A DNA stretch of 64,000 nucleotides from Cyclospora cayetanensis (Eukaryota > Apicomplexa > Conoidasida > Eucoccidiorida > Eimeriidae), in contig NW_020312069.1 of assembly GCF_002999335.1 (NCBI RefSeq), forward strand, positions 50,531 to 114,530, given 5' to 3'. Made by a program: the position numbers and the translations under genes. The notes under the pieces are model-generated. The model saw only the letters and a program-made list of their open reading frames with translations. It did not search any database and was not told the origin of the DNA. Position 1 is the stretch's first letter; each line of letters begins with the position of its first letter. This document shows positions 46,901 to 59,216 of this stretch, piece after piece.

Positions 46901-49684
46901 AAGTAGAACTAATTGATGCGTATGGCAAACTGGTTGTAGGCTTAGAAAATGGCTGGAGACTGCAGAAGAGAGAGGAACAGAATTATGCTGCACCTTCGGC
47001 CTTCACTTGTGGAAGCTATGATATGGGCAAACCACTTATTCGTGTTAACAAATAAATGGAGGCAGTTACATGGGCAGACAGCTAGATGAAGGAAAGAAAG
47101 CCCATTGCAAGAGAAGCATAGAGGCCTGGAGATGTTTCGGGAGGCACAAAAAAGCCACTACATTTCACGACGAACCTTCTGTCATCCTCTGCCCGTAGTT
47201 ACTTGTGTGGGAAGCCCGCTCACTGCCGGCTAAATCGACTAAGGACAGCTTGGCTAGCTGTCTCTCTTCTGTGCCTCCTTCTCTCATCAACAAATTCACC
47301 TGGGAGAGTTTAATGTAGCAACATACACACACTCCACGTACACAGGTAGAATTGATCCTGGATCTTCCAAATGGACTATCAGAAGAGATGTCAGAGGCGA
47401 GGAAGATGCAGCGAGATAAATCAAATGCACACATAGCAATAAGCCAAAACGATGATGTGAAACTATGTTCCAATGGCATCCGTAATAATCCCAACATTTG
47501 CTATTAGCTATTTAGGTAGATAGTCAAAAATATTTTGCCATGCCTCTCTGTTGGTCCCTTGGCCTCTCCTCAGGCACAAGAAGCACAAATGAAAATAGGG
47601 ATCGAAGGCGATGGAGATAAGGACCGAGACAGAGAGTTAGGGAGCTAAGAGGCATGTACCGAGGAAGCAAGCAGCGAGCGCAATTGGTGGGCAGCACGGA
47701 ATAACGGAACCGAATAGATTCAGAAAACGCGGAAGAAGCAGATAGATGGAAGCAGGGTAGCCGCGGGAAGCCGGATGAAAGGGAATTGGTCCGCTCTCTC
47801 TTGTGCTGTCCCTCGGGTGATTCATTGAGTTACTTGTAAAATGGCATGGGAGCGTGAAGAAGTTTGATTGGCGTCTGTTGCCTCTTGTGTCCTTCTTTTG
47901 TTCCCTTCTAGTAGCAGCAGTAGTGCTTGGTGTGGAGATGTAAGCCTATGTGTTGTGGCATGCTGCAGCACCATTCCTCTCTCTGGATCTTCTCTTAGCT
48001 CGCAGACCTCTGGCTTACAGCCTAAAAGATCCCTAATGGTTTCATTGTAGATCTCCACAAAACAGCAACTCAAAGTGTGTTCTCTATGCCTTTCACTGCA
48101 GACCTAAAAGGACAGCACAGTAACCTTAGCGTGACATGAACGAAGCGTGCACATTCAAAAGTCTCTTGTGGGCATGCAACAAGTATTGAGGTGTTAACTT
48201 ATAAAATCGGAAACAGCGGTAAGGGTCTTTCTATTAATCAATAGTAAGTAGAAGTCAGAAAGGCGCGGAAACGAGCCTCGGTTGTTCCTGTGTCCAACTG
48301 TCTTTGTTGGTCTGCATAGCGTTGTTTCTGCCTAGCAGCTTGGTTGCGATCGTATCGATTTTTGTCAATACCGTTTTTGTCCCCTTCCTGTAGGATTATC
48401 AGTGTGGCTGTGCCTCTGTCTCTGTGCTCCTCTACGCCTCTCTGTATCTCTATTTGCCTCAATCTGTCTTGAGATTAGTCTAAAGCACCAGTTTGCCCCA
48501 AGTGCAGTGCTTTTGCCCCACCTCCCATATTTATTCCGCCATTTTTCCGATGCTCAATGAATATAAGCGGGTTTTCTCTTTGCATGTGCTTCCCTCACCT
48601 GCTGAAAGAGGAGCTGCAAAGCCCTGGGCATAACACCGGGAGCAGACTCGGTGCCGAGCATGGTATGTGTCTTCCCGGCAGCTGTGGCACCGTAGGCGAA
48701 GACAGTGGCATTTGTTCCTCTGAACAGATCTTGCAACAGGGGAAGGGTGCACCCCTTGAAGACCTCTTCTTGGTCAGCTGTCTCGCTAAACACCCAGTCA
48801 AATGAAAAGTATCTCTTCCTTACTCTCCTGCCTCGAGGTCCCCCGGTCGCCCCCAGCTCCGTTACCGTTAGGGACTGCCGATCTAGAACAGTCACTGTTT
48901 TGAAACTTCCCTGGCGTCTCTCCTTTTCACACATGGGGCGTACTCTCACTGCGACAAATACACTGCTACCGCTGCAGTTTCCATCGTCTGCTGAAATCGC
49001 ACCCCAGTCTGTACATGACTCGGTCCCCACGTAAAAGGTTGAAGGCTCACCGGCAGCGCCGCAGGGCGAAGCCAGTGGAGGTTTCCCTGGTGCCCTTCTA
49101 GGATCTGGAGCCGCATACGCATTCAACTCCGAGTCTGTACTGCTGTATCTCCTGCTTCCGAAGACATTAGATCCTGTGCTGCTGCGTGTACTGTGAAAGC
49201 TAAACCTGCTAAACTCAGTGCTGTTAAAGGTAGTTCGTGTATCGGCGTGGCAGGTGCAGCTAGATCCCCTGCTACAGCACTTGAGGACCATCTTGCTGCT
49301 CGCTATGTGAGCATGCCTTTCTTGATTAACCAGAGAAGAGTTTGAGCTACTCCGGCGATTTGCACAGACCGCTGTCTGTAAGTTTTGGGGGGCCTGTTGC
49401 AGTGGCAGTTGGTGCTGGTGGTCCAGCTCTTTTTGAAAGACAGGAGAGGTAGGCTTTTTGGTGAGGTGTTGCTGCTGGTAGCCAGAGAAACAAAACTGAG
49501 CAGATAGCGCCTCTTCTTGCTGCAACTGTGAATTTTGTGGCGACTCATGCGTTGACATGATCCCTTCGGTGCCCCTAGCTGATGGAAGTGCGTTCGTTGC
49601 TAACATTGGAGCTTCGAAGGGACCTATTGATGGGCCCCCGGGAGACCCGGTAGGGCCACGAGGCAGGCTGGAGCTTAAGTTCAT
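43959..49684 (-). CDS. kinesin motor protein, kinesin-8-like
   Basis: Minus-strand exons 49684-48599, 48103-47834, 47299-47176, 46852-46482, probably a 45-nt microexon 46221-46177, then 45315-45175 and 44690-43959 (922 aa with the microexon). A ~240-residue Ser/Gln-rich extension precedes the motor. Motor landmarks are VFVAVRVRP (242-250), P-loop GATAAGKT (332-339), [13 protein letters not shown], switch I SSRSHA (about 444), switch II DLAGSE (474-479), [15 protein letters not shown], and [16 protein letters not shown] followed by the neck [35 protein letters not shown] and the REDPERG loop are most like kinesin-8 (KIF18/19), which walk to plus ends and shorten microtubules; the class is inferred. 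A short coiled coil and a low-complexity tail follow. The motor lies amino-terminal. Introns are GT-AG. It is divergent from cbf5. Confidence 0.92.
46177..46221 (-). other. candidate 45-nt microexon of the kinesin gene
   Basis: Between exons ending EQ (46482) and starting AENPGSQ (45315), both phase 0, lies a 45-nt segment with ctctgtag before it and AAG|GTAGGTG after it, coding [15 protein letters not shown] in phase 0. Splice quality and phase argue for use; skipping it also leaves the frame open, so it may be alternative. Confidence 0.45.
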
Positions 49685-50651
49685 CGCTAGGATTTGGCCC
49701 CGAGCCAGAGCACCCTCTTTTTATTTGATATTCTGACGCGCCTGAAGCCCCATGTGAATGATGTTGCGTACACTGCAAGCTACACACTGTCAAAAACGAC
49801 AGATCTGTACCGTATAGTGGTGGAATTGGAAAATGATTCCTTTAAGTACTAGATCCGACCCTGGGAAAGACAGAGAGCGACGCCTGCCGAGATGGGGGTG
49901 TGCAAGTAGTAGGGGCCTCTCCAGCACCCTCGTGCAAAAGGGCCATTCGATACGGGAGTCGCTTCAGCAAGAGGCCAAAAAGATATCAATGCAATGGGAC
50001 ATTTTGCATGCTTGGTTAAGAATTTGTATCGCTGCTGGTTCATTGAAGATCTACGGGGCGCTCCAATGGCATCTCTGTCCCAGCCCCAAAGTACAAGCCT
50101 TCTGCTGCTGCGGCGGCCCTTGCTGCTCATGATTCGGCACCAAAAGCAGCAATATACAAGCCTCCGGTTCCAGAGGTACAGCCTTTGCTATCGCAGTGGC
50201 TGGAGAAGCAGATGCCATTCAACATAGCAGTGGCAAACATACACCATTTTCGGGGCCAGCTGCCCCACAACCGCTGCAACTAATTCGCTTTGCCCGTGCA
50301 TGCGCTTATCGTGGCACTCTACGCGCGCTTCCTTTTGGTTTTGCTTGTTTAAGCCATCCAGATGGGCGTTGGCTCCATGCAGCACTAGCAGGAGGAGCCC
50401 CATTGCCCCGGTGCCGGAGCAGGAAGATCGGGCCCTGCTGGAGCTGATCAACGAACTGGATACTTCCGCATCACTGGATTTCTGCCCTTTAGCCGACGCA
50501 TAGTCTTAAAGCTGGATTCTTTTTTGTAGTGCTGCGGTGATCTGTCTCCTGGAGCTCAGGCTTCCATGTAAGAGCCATCTGGTTATAGCGGAACGCGCAT
50601 TGTATCCAGCCATTCACGAAAATCGCTTGGTAATATCTGTATCTCAGCAGA
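49685..50651 (+). CDS. possible short unrecognised plus-strand gene between kinesin and cbf5
   Basis: Two coding-looking blocks lie on the plus strand. One is at about 50,064-50,283 (PAPKYKPSAAAAALAAHD..., AIYKPPVPEVQPLLSQWLEK). The other is at about 50,389-50,503 (IAPVPEQEDRALLELINELD, ending FCPLADA and a TAG stop). Third-position composition and the repeated PVPE motif suggest real coding. I could not find splice sites that connect them in phase: the plausible donor gca|GTGGCAAAC is phase 0, while the acceptor ctagcag leads into the needed frame one base later. The span given is the whole spacer, which must also hold promoters for kinesin and cbf5. The function is unknown. Confidence 0.35.
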
Positions 50652-53311
50652 ATGGGAGAGAAGGAGAAGAAAAAAAACGCTGAGGCAGAGGGATTTGTAA
50701 TTCATCCCACTGGCAATGCGCCCCCCATTGACACAAGCAAATGGCCTCTTCTCCTGAAAGTGAGAATTCCGTGTGAAACCGATTTGCGTTCTTTTTTGCA
50801 TAGATATTCACAAGCCCTTTTCTTTTACACTGCTTGGTATAGTCTTTCCCCTTCGCATGCAACCGTGTGATTGAGCGCGTTGGTTTATGGACAGAATTAT
50901 GACCGGCTCAACGTGCGAACCGGCCACTACACGCCCCTGCCTTTTGGCAGCAGCCCACTCGCTCGGCCGCTTCAGCAGCACCTTAATTACGGCTCTCTGC
51001 TCCTCGACAAGCCAGCCAATCCTTCCTCTCACGAGGTCTGGGCCAATCTTTGGTTGCTCTACACATAGAACCACTGTATCTCTTCCGTAGACAATTTTAC
51101 GTGGCTCTGTTGAATTTTCTGACATTTGTAGCAAATTGGGAGGGGGGAGCGGTACCTGATTATTCTACCTACTTACTAACAGCATGGATGGGCTGGTTGC
51201 GTTTTTAATGCAGGTAGTCGCCTGGTTGAAAAAGATTTTGCGGGTCGAAAAGACAGGCCATAGCGGCACCCTCGATCCAAAGGTTACCGGCTGTCTCCTT
51301 GTTTGCATCAACAGGTGAGTTACAATCCGGCTTAGCTCCCGGGTGGCCTCGCTGGCTCATAAAGTTTTGCTCAGCTGCTCTCTTATGCAGAAAATAGAGT
51401 TGTGGATAGGTGGCTCATGGTTTGATGTGGGTCATACAGGGCAACTCGTCTTGTCAAGAGCCAGCAGAGCGCCGGTAAGGAGTACGTGGCTGTTGCCCGC
51501 TTTCACTCCAAGCCGGAAAGCAAGGCGAAGGTTGCACGGGTGAGATTCTAAACCAGGACCACAACATTCGACCCCATTCTATATCGTACAAGCAATAGAA
51601 ATGAGCCTGTGGGGTACTTGTTTTTGAAATGCTCTGTGTTCGTGTTTGCATTGGAAGGAACACTGCCACCCTTATATTGCTTGCGTATGTTCAGGCCCTA
51701 GAGACGCTCACGGGTGCTCTGTTTCAAAGGCCGCCAGTAATTTCTGCAGTAAAGCGACAGCTTCGCATCAGGTCAGCTGTCCCCCCTTCGTGAACATGAA
51801 GCGAATATAACACATTATGTGCGACGGAGTTTGAAAATTAGATATTAGGAATCTAGCGGAGCTTCTGTAAACTGCTTTTTGAAGGCTTCAGTATGGGATA
51901 TCGGAAGAGAGAAGGGCGCGCTTGGACCGGGTTTTGGTGCTATTTTATGCGTGCTCTAATGCTACCGCCAAGGCATTGCATGCTGGGTTACAATATGTTT
52001 GCATTGTGCCTCAGGACGATCTACGAATCCGAAATCTTGTCATATGATGAAGACAGGCATTTATGTGTCTTCCGTGTCTCCTGTGAAGCTGGCACTTACA
52101 TTCGCACGCTGTGTGTGCACCTGGGGTTGCTTCTTGGCACGGGGGCACACATGCAGGAATTACGCCGAGTGAGAACTGGGAATTTAAAAGAAGATGGGAA
52201 TCTTGTTACCCTTCATGATGTTCTAGATGCAATGTATGTTTACGACGCATTCAGAGACGAAACCTATCTGAGACGGTAAGGACTTCAACCAGCACCCTCA
52301 TACTGGTTATGTACCCTTTCTGCATGACGTACATATGTGAAGCTCGTGTCTACAACGCGTTACCTTATTTACCCTGACTTTCATTCAGAGTTTTGAGTTT
52401 TATACTCTCAATGCGCTTCTCTCTTGCCCCGTTAGGATCATCTTTCCATTGGAAATGCTGCTCGTTGGCCTCCCGCGCATTGTGGTCAAGGATTCATGCG
52501 TCAACGCGATCTGCTATGGCGCGAAACTCATGATTCCTGGCGTTCTGCGTTTTGAAAATAATATAGAAGTGAACGAAGAGGTCGTCCTTATGACCACCAA
52601 GGGCGAAGCAATTGCACATGGTAACCTGCTATTCTACCTCTTGCACAGCCAAATCCAGTTTCCCCGGGTTTTTACAAGGAAACGATCAGTGATCTAGAAG
52701 TATTTTCTTTGGAATTCGTGGTATATCTATGCCGCCTTGCTTTTGTATTTCCTACTCTTAGGTGTTGCCCAGATGTCCACTTCTGTAATTGCCAGCGTGG
52801 ATCATGGCGTGGTAGCGGCTGTGAAGCGCGTTCTGATGGATCGGGACACGTATGCAATGCGTTGGGGTTATGGCCCTCGTGCGTCCGAGAAGAAGAAAAT
52901 GATACTGGGAGGTCTTTTGGACAAGAAAGGACGGCCGAACGAAAATACACCAAAGGAATGGCTGAAAACAGAGGGCTTTCTTCCAAAGCTGACTGGGGAG
53001 CCGCAAGCCCCAGTGATCAAAACGGAACGTGAAGAGGCTGCTGCGGAGGAGGAAGCTGAATGCGGTGTCACTGAAAAGGTGAGTTCCTGTTCTTCGCTCA
53101 GGAAACGTTGGTAGTTCACAGCAAGACTAAACATCGTGCCCTACCATACCGGTCGCTTAATCCAAACCCTGGTGGCATCTCCTTTTCTTTGCAGCCAAAA
53201 AAGAAGAGGCGTGTGGAAAGGGAGGGAGATGTAGATGAGGAGGAAGTAAAGGAAAAACCCTTAAAGAAACATAAGAAGAAAAAGCATCGAGACACAGAAG
53301 AGGCCGATTAA
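50652..53311 (+). CDS. CBF5: H/ACA RNP pseudouridine synthase dyskerin/Cbf5
   Basis: Nine exons give 468 residues: 50652-50759, 50895-51035, 51214-51314, 51440-51539, 51695-51771, 52015-52275, 52436-52620, 52762-53078, 53195-53311, all GT-AG and phase-consistent. The dyskerin-like start ([25 protein letters not shown]) is followed by the TruB domain with the catalytic Asp in [12 protein letters not shown] (D104), then [26 protein letters not shown] and [15 protein letters not shown]. The PUA domain spans [17 protein letters not shown] to [17 protein letters not shown]. The tail is Lys/Glu-rich with PKKKRRV, a strong nuclear localisation motif, and ends in [10 protein letters not shown]. Guided by H/ACA snoRNAs with Nop10, Nhp2 and Gar1, it converts uridine to pseudouridine in rRNA. 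The length is normal, and there is no Gln tract despite the CAG-rich genome. It converges on lsm6. Confidence 0.97.
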
Positions 53312-53934
53312 ATTTGTACATGCAGCACATCACTATCCAACTGGTGATGTATCTGGGTCGCATTTCGTAAACGTTTCGAGCAATCCAGATTTATTGTTGA
53401 GATATTTCAGGTGGATTATTCGGTAGTTGAGCGCTTTTGGTAGTGAAGCGTTCGCGCCGCCCCAAAGGGAACGGCCTAGGGTGATGATGGGTGAAAGAGC
53501 ATGCAAATTAACTGCCCAGTGACTCGATCCTCATTCCTACCTAATATAAAAACCCTGGCCAGTGAGCTGGTGGAGGCATCCGTACTGACAGCTTTTGGAT
53601 GTACGATGGTTCGTTGCCATTCCAAACGATCGTAGTCTTCGCTTGTCAGAAAGCGTTGAAACGATGGTTCAAGAGACACGATTTGGGAGTCCTAAGCTTC
53701 TGGCTTTCTCCACAGGAATTTGCAAGAGAATAGTCTGAGGTCGGCTTTTCTTTTGTTTAGCATACACAGGAAGCAAGAAGAAAAACCCTTAGAAGTTTGT
53801 TTGTTCTATCAAACGGTTCCCAGCCAGCAAAGAGGCCAGGGAATGCGTGCAACAAAAGCAAGCTGCTGGCTTGTCTTTGTGCCATCACATGATAACAAGG
53901 CGGTGCTTCAGCGCCTCGGCGCGAGCACTATTGT
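53312..53934. other. convergent 3' flanks (cbf5 / lsm6)
   Basis: About 620 nt. A plus-strand frame at 53,720-53,968 (82 codons) overlaps the lsm6 end and has no motif. Nothing else recognised. Confidence 0.4.
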
Positions 53935-54756
53935 TTACACTTCGTCCTCCTTCTCGGCGCTGATATAAAGTACTGTACACAACAGGACGCGAAGTGTTAA
54001 AAAGCAAATTGTGCCCATTGCTTTGTCTAAACAAGTGCTTCGATAAGAATGGACAAAATCCTGGCAAAGGGCTTTGCTTTTCTCGTACATGAAACTCATT
54101 ATTAGTTCTATGAGAATCTCCCACCTGTGCATAGAACAGAGAAGGCCGTAAAAGTGAGATTCGCACTTACCGTTGTTTCCGCGGATGAGTGCTAAAGGAT
54201 AGGATGCAACAAGTGTCTGCTCCTCCGAGAACTGCTGAGCTTTCTCCAAAGCAATGTTCATCCTATCGTCGAGGCACTGCAGAGTGCCTGGGGTCAGTCA
54301 GATGCACATTATAATATAGCGCGAATGCGACTGCTTTACCCGACAAAAGCAACATGTCATAGATAACAGCAAAGTACAACAAAGGGCATTTTTATGCTCT
54401 CTGCTATCAGGTCGGTCATACTGGTGTAACACGAACTCGGGGCATGCGATCATCCTTTCTCTGCCATGACTAGCGGTGCCGTAGTTCCCAAAAGTGCAGG
54501 ATGTAACAGACTTTTGATCCCATCAGTCCGTCCGTAAATATGCTTGAATAATGAATTACTATCATGATTAATGGAAGCGAGCCAATTTGTCGTGAAGAGG
54601 GGCGTCATTTTCAAGCTGACTGCGGTTGGTTTACTTACCTTTGTAGATGGTCCCGCTGTTTAGCTTGACAAGGACATTTCCCCCAAGCACCCTCTGAAGG
54701 AATTCACTCGGGGTTTTTCTTCCCGTAGGTGCTGCAGCTGGGGTGTTCGACGTCAT
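53935..54756 (-). CDS. LSM6: U6 snRNA-associated Sm-like protein LSm6
   Basis: Three minus-strand exons, 54756-54639, 54287-54171 and 53972-53935, code 90 residues, the usual LSm6 size. Sm motif 1 is FLQRVLGGNVLVKLNSGTIY, continuing into KGTLQCLDDRMNIALEKA. Sm motif 2 is IRGNNVLYISAE, and the IRGNN core is intact. The ATG gives MTSNTPAAAPTGRKTPSEFL. LSm6 belongs to the LSm2-8 ring that binds the U-tail of U6 snRNA in the nucleus and to the LSm1-7 ring that acts in mRNA decay. The last exon is only 38 nt and encodes VLYISAEKEDEV. All introns are GT-AG, two with strong GTAAGT donors. Confidence 0.96.
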
Positions 54757-55489
54757 GATTCCTCCCAACAAGGACAAGGCAGCCAGAATGCACGAGTAAG
54801 GGGGAGCCGGTTAGTACGAAGGTAGTTCCCCTCTTACCGTGCTTTAAGTACAGCAGCTCGTACTCACAAAATAAATTTAAAGGGCAGACGAGGGCGTGTA
54901 TACAGTACGAAGCAAAGTTCACGCCCCGCACCAAAGCCTTTTGACACTCGTCCTCCAGGCGTTCATTCAAGCACAAATAAAGGCAGAGGCGAGCATGCAG
55001 AAGTAGCACAAACTTGGGTCTCTTCTCAAGAACTACATAAATAGCATTGGGAAATGTGCAATAAAATGCCAGGTATTTGGCTCAAAACATGCAAAGGCAG
55101 CCCCAAAGTGTTGCATGCGCGAGACTCGATCTCTCATCTTTCCTGACAAGGCAAAGAAGTACCCGCATTGAATGCATTCTAGTCAAATAACAAACAACCT
55201 AAGTCTAGCCATAACGCACTAAGATTAAAGCACTGCACCCATTCGTAATATTTGGTCTTTCCCAGGCCCTTTTACTCGCTGTGTATGCAGGATTTGGCGG
55301 CCGCGGCTACCTATATACACGGACCACAGTGGTAGTGAGTATACTCTAAAGTTTTACATTTCAAAATACTTGGCGGTATCATTCGTATATATTATTTGTT
55401 CCGTAATAGCGCTAGCTTAATACTATATACATAATGTTACGTTTCTGGACTCAATAGCGATCACCTTAGGGTGTTCGAAGAGAGACTTA
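54757..55489. other. upstream flank of lsm6, AT-rich
   Basis: No gene recognised. It probably includes the lsm6 promoter before the LTR element begins. Confidence 0.4.
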
Positions 55490-55830
55490 GCCCCAAACCC
55501 TGTAGAAACATCAGAAAAAGGTCAGTCCCTAGCAAAAAACCTCCCTCGTTCTTCTGTTCGCACCACTCAGAGCTCTTGACGTGAGGGGAGAGGAAGAGCC
55601 AGGCTGCGCCTAGCTCTACACTCCAAGCAATCCTAGCATTCACACCCAGTTGCATATATCACTCAGCGCGCAAGCACAAAGTGCTTCGTTTTCAAGCATT
55701 AACATAACAGTACTCTGCACTAACTGAGACCAACGCACAGACAAGCAAATTCGTTAATTCTTTACTAGTTCATTGTTAAATATAATTAGCGCAGGAGAAA
55801 GTGCCAAGGTCCAAATTCGCCACCCATACT
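55490..55830 (+). repeat. LTR copy 4 (3' LTR of element B)
   Basis: Family words in order: GCCTAGCTCTACACTCCAAG, CTAGCATTCACACCCAGTTG, TATCACTCAGCGCGCAAGCAC, CATTAACATAACAGTACTCTGC, ACAGACAAGCAAATTC, TTACTAGTTCATTGTTAAAT and GCAGGAGAAAGTGCCAAGG. Confidence 0.7.
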
Positions 55831-56369
55831 CTCCCCTTCCCATTCAAAACACCCGCTCTCGTGTTCTATACCTGTTAGCCGAGATCTATCGCATGCAGAA
55901 AAGTGGGAGAGCTCTGCAATTTGAGAGCCTCCTACCACAAAAAAACACGAAGACAAGTAAATTGTGCAAAGGGAATCAAAATACATCTTATTTTAGCAGT
56001 GCATCTGCGCCTCAAAGATATGTTTCTGCATATAGTCGCCAATTCTGCAGAAGAGGGCCGCTAGTGCGCACTCTCCCTCCCACTGATCAGAGTGGTTCGC
56101 AAAGGTCGCGCTATGGTCAATGCTTACGCAGCTAATAAGGGCACTTCACAGCCCACTAGTAAACGTCGGATACCCATCCCAAAGGTCAGCCCTGAAACGT
56201 CCATGTCAGAAAAACGTTGAGAGAACAGAGAAATTTTTTGAGCCGTGACAGAACCAAAGCAAGGGATGAAAGAGGCATATTTGCTGAGTCTGTCGACGGG
56301 GAAATAGGTGCTCTCTTGGCCCTTACCCTCAGGCACTCCAACAGTAAAATCATAATCATATTAGCCCAA

Positions 56370-56510
56370 ATCCTTTGAAGGTGCTCGACGGCTTCGCAAA
56401 AGTTCGGGCATAGGACAGGTACCAGGTCCTTTGCTCTTGACACTCTAAATATGAGAGTGCATATTCCTTTACCGCAATATGCATCCCAGGCCACCAGAAA
56501 CACTGTGAGA
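56370..56510 (-). pseudogene. integrase zinc-binding remnant of element B
   Basis: A minus-strand frame reads SQCFWWPGMHIAVKEYALSY, then LECQEQ. The FWWPGM core and the spacing to the CQ pair match the integrase H2C2 region, but the first Cys of the pair is Tyr. It sits at the same place relative to the LTR as the remnant in element A (about 450 nt beyond the LTR there, 540 nt here). Confidence 0.62.
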
Positions 56511-58330
56511 GCTTTTCCGCCGTGATGTGCTCTTCACCGTGGCACGAGAAAGCATAGCCGTGTGCCTTTGCTTAAAACGGCACCACAAAGTGAAGTCGGA
56601 ATGTACAAGCGACGGACGCTCGGTTTCTTTGAATCCTAGCGGGTTATCTTCAGCGTTGTCGTGCTCAGAGTTTTAACATTCTGAATTTTGGCAAGAGTGG
56701 TGGATGCATGAGAGTCGAAACCCAAAGTACCTCTCAAGTTCGGTGAGGCCGCGAGTCATCACAGAAAAGAGGGATGGCATTGCACAATAGTGACTGCTGC
56801 GGAGTCTCGAGAGCTCCGCATTTTGGCACACTAACACCTCCGCAGCATGCAGGCATGGCCGCATACGCTTGTTCCATTTGGCCATCTGTGGAATTCGTGA
56901 AGTAGCTTGTTGGCGCACGGGTCTAGCTCACAAACAGCATGGTGACAAAACCATATGTCACTTTGATGCAGCATCTAACATTCGCGACCTTGCTAGTCCT
57001 CGCGTGCTACCGCTTGTCAGATGGCCTGCATCATAGGGACGGCGCTAAGCACCCAATAGGCAGACTGCGGTTCTGCGCTGTGTCCTCGGATTGCAGATCC
57101 ACTTTGCATCCAGTTTCAAGGAACACAAGCAATTCTCGATCATCAACGCGAGCTTGAGTCTACGCGGACCTGACTTTTGGTAGGCCCCGAATGTGGCTTC
57201 ATTCTTTGTAGCTGCCTCCACTACGCTACAGCCTGCGTGGGCAGCATTCCATTTCCTTCACGTGCCTTGTTTACTCGCCAAGCAGCCTGCTTCCACTGGG
57301 TCCTGCTAGGGTTGCTCAGTTTTTTGGCCGACTGTACGCACTTTCAGATTCAAATTATACTTAGTCGCTCACAACATAATCCGGTGTTTTCCCGTGGTTT
57401 TGTGTGGGGATACTCAGAACCAGCTTCCTTTGGCCTGCTTTTCTGGTTCTCCCTAGTATGTAGGCTAGGCCTGCTTGACACAGCTCCCACATTCATAGCC
57501 TCTAAACCCGAGATGGCTCTTCGTTCTCAGCCAAAGACGCGAGAGGTGCTCTCATTTGCTCGTAGATTCTTGAGTAGTTCATTGTTTGCGGGAGCCTCAG
57601 TTGTCGGTTATTTTATCGGAGATTTGTTGCCCATTAGGCGGTGCGTCACTTTGGGTAGGACCGAAGTAGAATGATAAAGCACCTCCTCGTTTGTTGTGTG
57701 GCCTTTAAACGTCAAAGGTTTATATCTCTAGATATGGTTAACTATTGGTAGACTCCCTGCTTAACATCTTTTAGCCCCCAGATGCCTTTCTTTCAGTCGA
57801 TCGTGGCAAGATTTGATTCAGGGCCTGAGGCAAGGCTTGAACTTAAGCAACCCCTATAGGAATACTTGCTTTGCATAAATACAGCCACCGTTGTAGCATG
57901 TGGTCCAAAAGGCTTCGCACAAGGAGCACTAGTTTAATTCTATCTGGGGCTTCAAAACGAGGTACACCACCACCTGGGTGATAATATCATCAAGCGTGCA
58001 TCCCAACGGTCAGCATACTTCCTTGGTCTGCAAAGCTTCATCCACGTCCATACATCCTCTACCGGCTGATGCCATGCAATTCTTCTAGATGTGAAGCTAC
58101 TGAGCTCACATCGTCACGCAGGCCGGCAGCTTCTACCCCAACGGCATTGTGTCATCATCAATTTCCACTGCCAGAGAGTCTCTCCCCCGGATCATTTCCC
58201 CAAATAGTCGAATTACTGGGATACCGAATAACCTAATAGCAACAAGACACCTGTTGTAGGGAAGCACACTACTAAGCGAACGACCACGTGCCCTGGACCT
58301 CTAGCAAAAGCCTCATAAATCCTGTTAGAT

Positions 58331-59216
58331 CACATGTGGCTTCTAATTGTGTTCTAAGGGCTTTCCAGGAAACCTAAAGGCATGTGAGCAACACATGCAG
58401 GGTCAATGGCATGATGTATCCAATGAAAACAGACAAAACACATATTTGTTATCAACCAAAGCAGCAGTAAAGCAAAGAGCCTTGAGAAACGCTGTCAAGG
58501 CGCTCTAATTTCTCGTTATGAGCCTGTGCATATGTTCAACATGCCACCCGCTGTGCAGGGGAACAAGAACAACACCGTCGTGGCCTAGACAAATGCGGTG
58601 ACCGCTTGGTGCCGGCTAGACAGAGACCCTGGTGGGTTTCCTTGGTGTATTTCCAGGTCTCCTCCCGCAACCAAGCATTCAGGTTAACACAGTACGTATC
58701 AACGCAAGCTGATGGAGCTGTCACTGCAGCTGCGACTACTAATACGCGAGATGCAGTCCACGGTCTTGCACTGGGCCGTGCACGGGCCCCTCTCTTTTGC
58801 TCGTGGATGCATATTTCTTACAGCACCCAATCTAGTCGAGAAGAGGACTCTGCCCTGTTCCGCGAATTCCTCCTCCAAAAGACTCACTGGCATTTCCGCT
58901 GCCGCAAAGGTTATGTCCACTTGTGCCAGCAGCGGCAGCAGTGCGGAGTGGCATCTGTTGCCAAATACAATAGGGAGGCTGCTCATCAGAATCCCGGCTT
59001 TTGTAGCTTTCAGGCTTCTGCAGCAAAGAAACATGTAGGGTCCTTCCCTTCCACGTATCCCTTATGGGCAGCCCTTCTGGCTAAGACCCGCGGGGAAAAG
59101 CCAGGTATAACAGGGCGACTAACTGCATCAGGGATTTCCTGTTGCTGTTGTCTCAGTTATTACACAAACGATAACAGCGGCTGGTGCCGCCATATGCCCG
59201 CGGAGCATTTTACTTA
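58331..59216. other. spacer and 3' flank of QSOX
   Basis: Open frames at 58,606-59,220 on the plus strand (204 codons) and 58,699-59,034 on the minus strand show no family resemblance and no CAG-coded tract. I could not support either as a gene. Confidence 0.35.

Larger units (their letters stand above)
55490..58330 (-). mobile_element. truncated LTR retrotransposon (copy B)
   Basis: LTR copy 4 (55,490-55,830) is followed, as in element A, by an integrase zinc-binding remnant (56,370-56,510, minus strand) and gag-region sequence (57,000-58,330). Matching stretches include GTGGCCTTTAAACGTCAAAGG against GTGGCCTTTACGCAGCAAAGG in A, TCGCCAAGCAGCCTGC in both, and GACACCTGTTGTAGGGAA against GACACCCGTTGTGGGGAA. 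The distance between integrase and gag is about 0.7 kb against 2.2 kb in A, so roughly 1.5 kb of the central part is missing. No second LTR follows before the next gene, so the 5' end is also lost. Frames are full of stops. Confidence 0.68.

Noticed and set aside
57177..57674. 165-codon plus-strand frame with hydrophobic stretches
   Set aside because: The minus strand of the same region aligns with the gag-like part of element A; the plus frame is a shadow within a decayed transposon.
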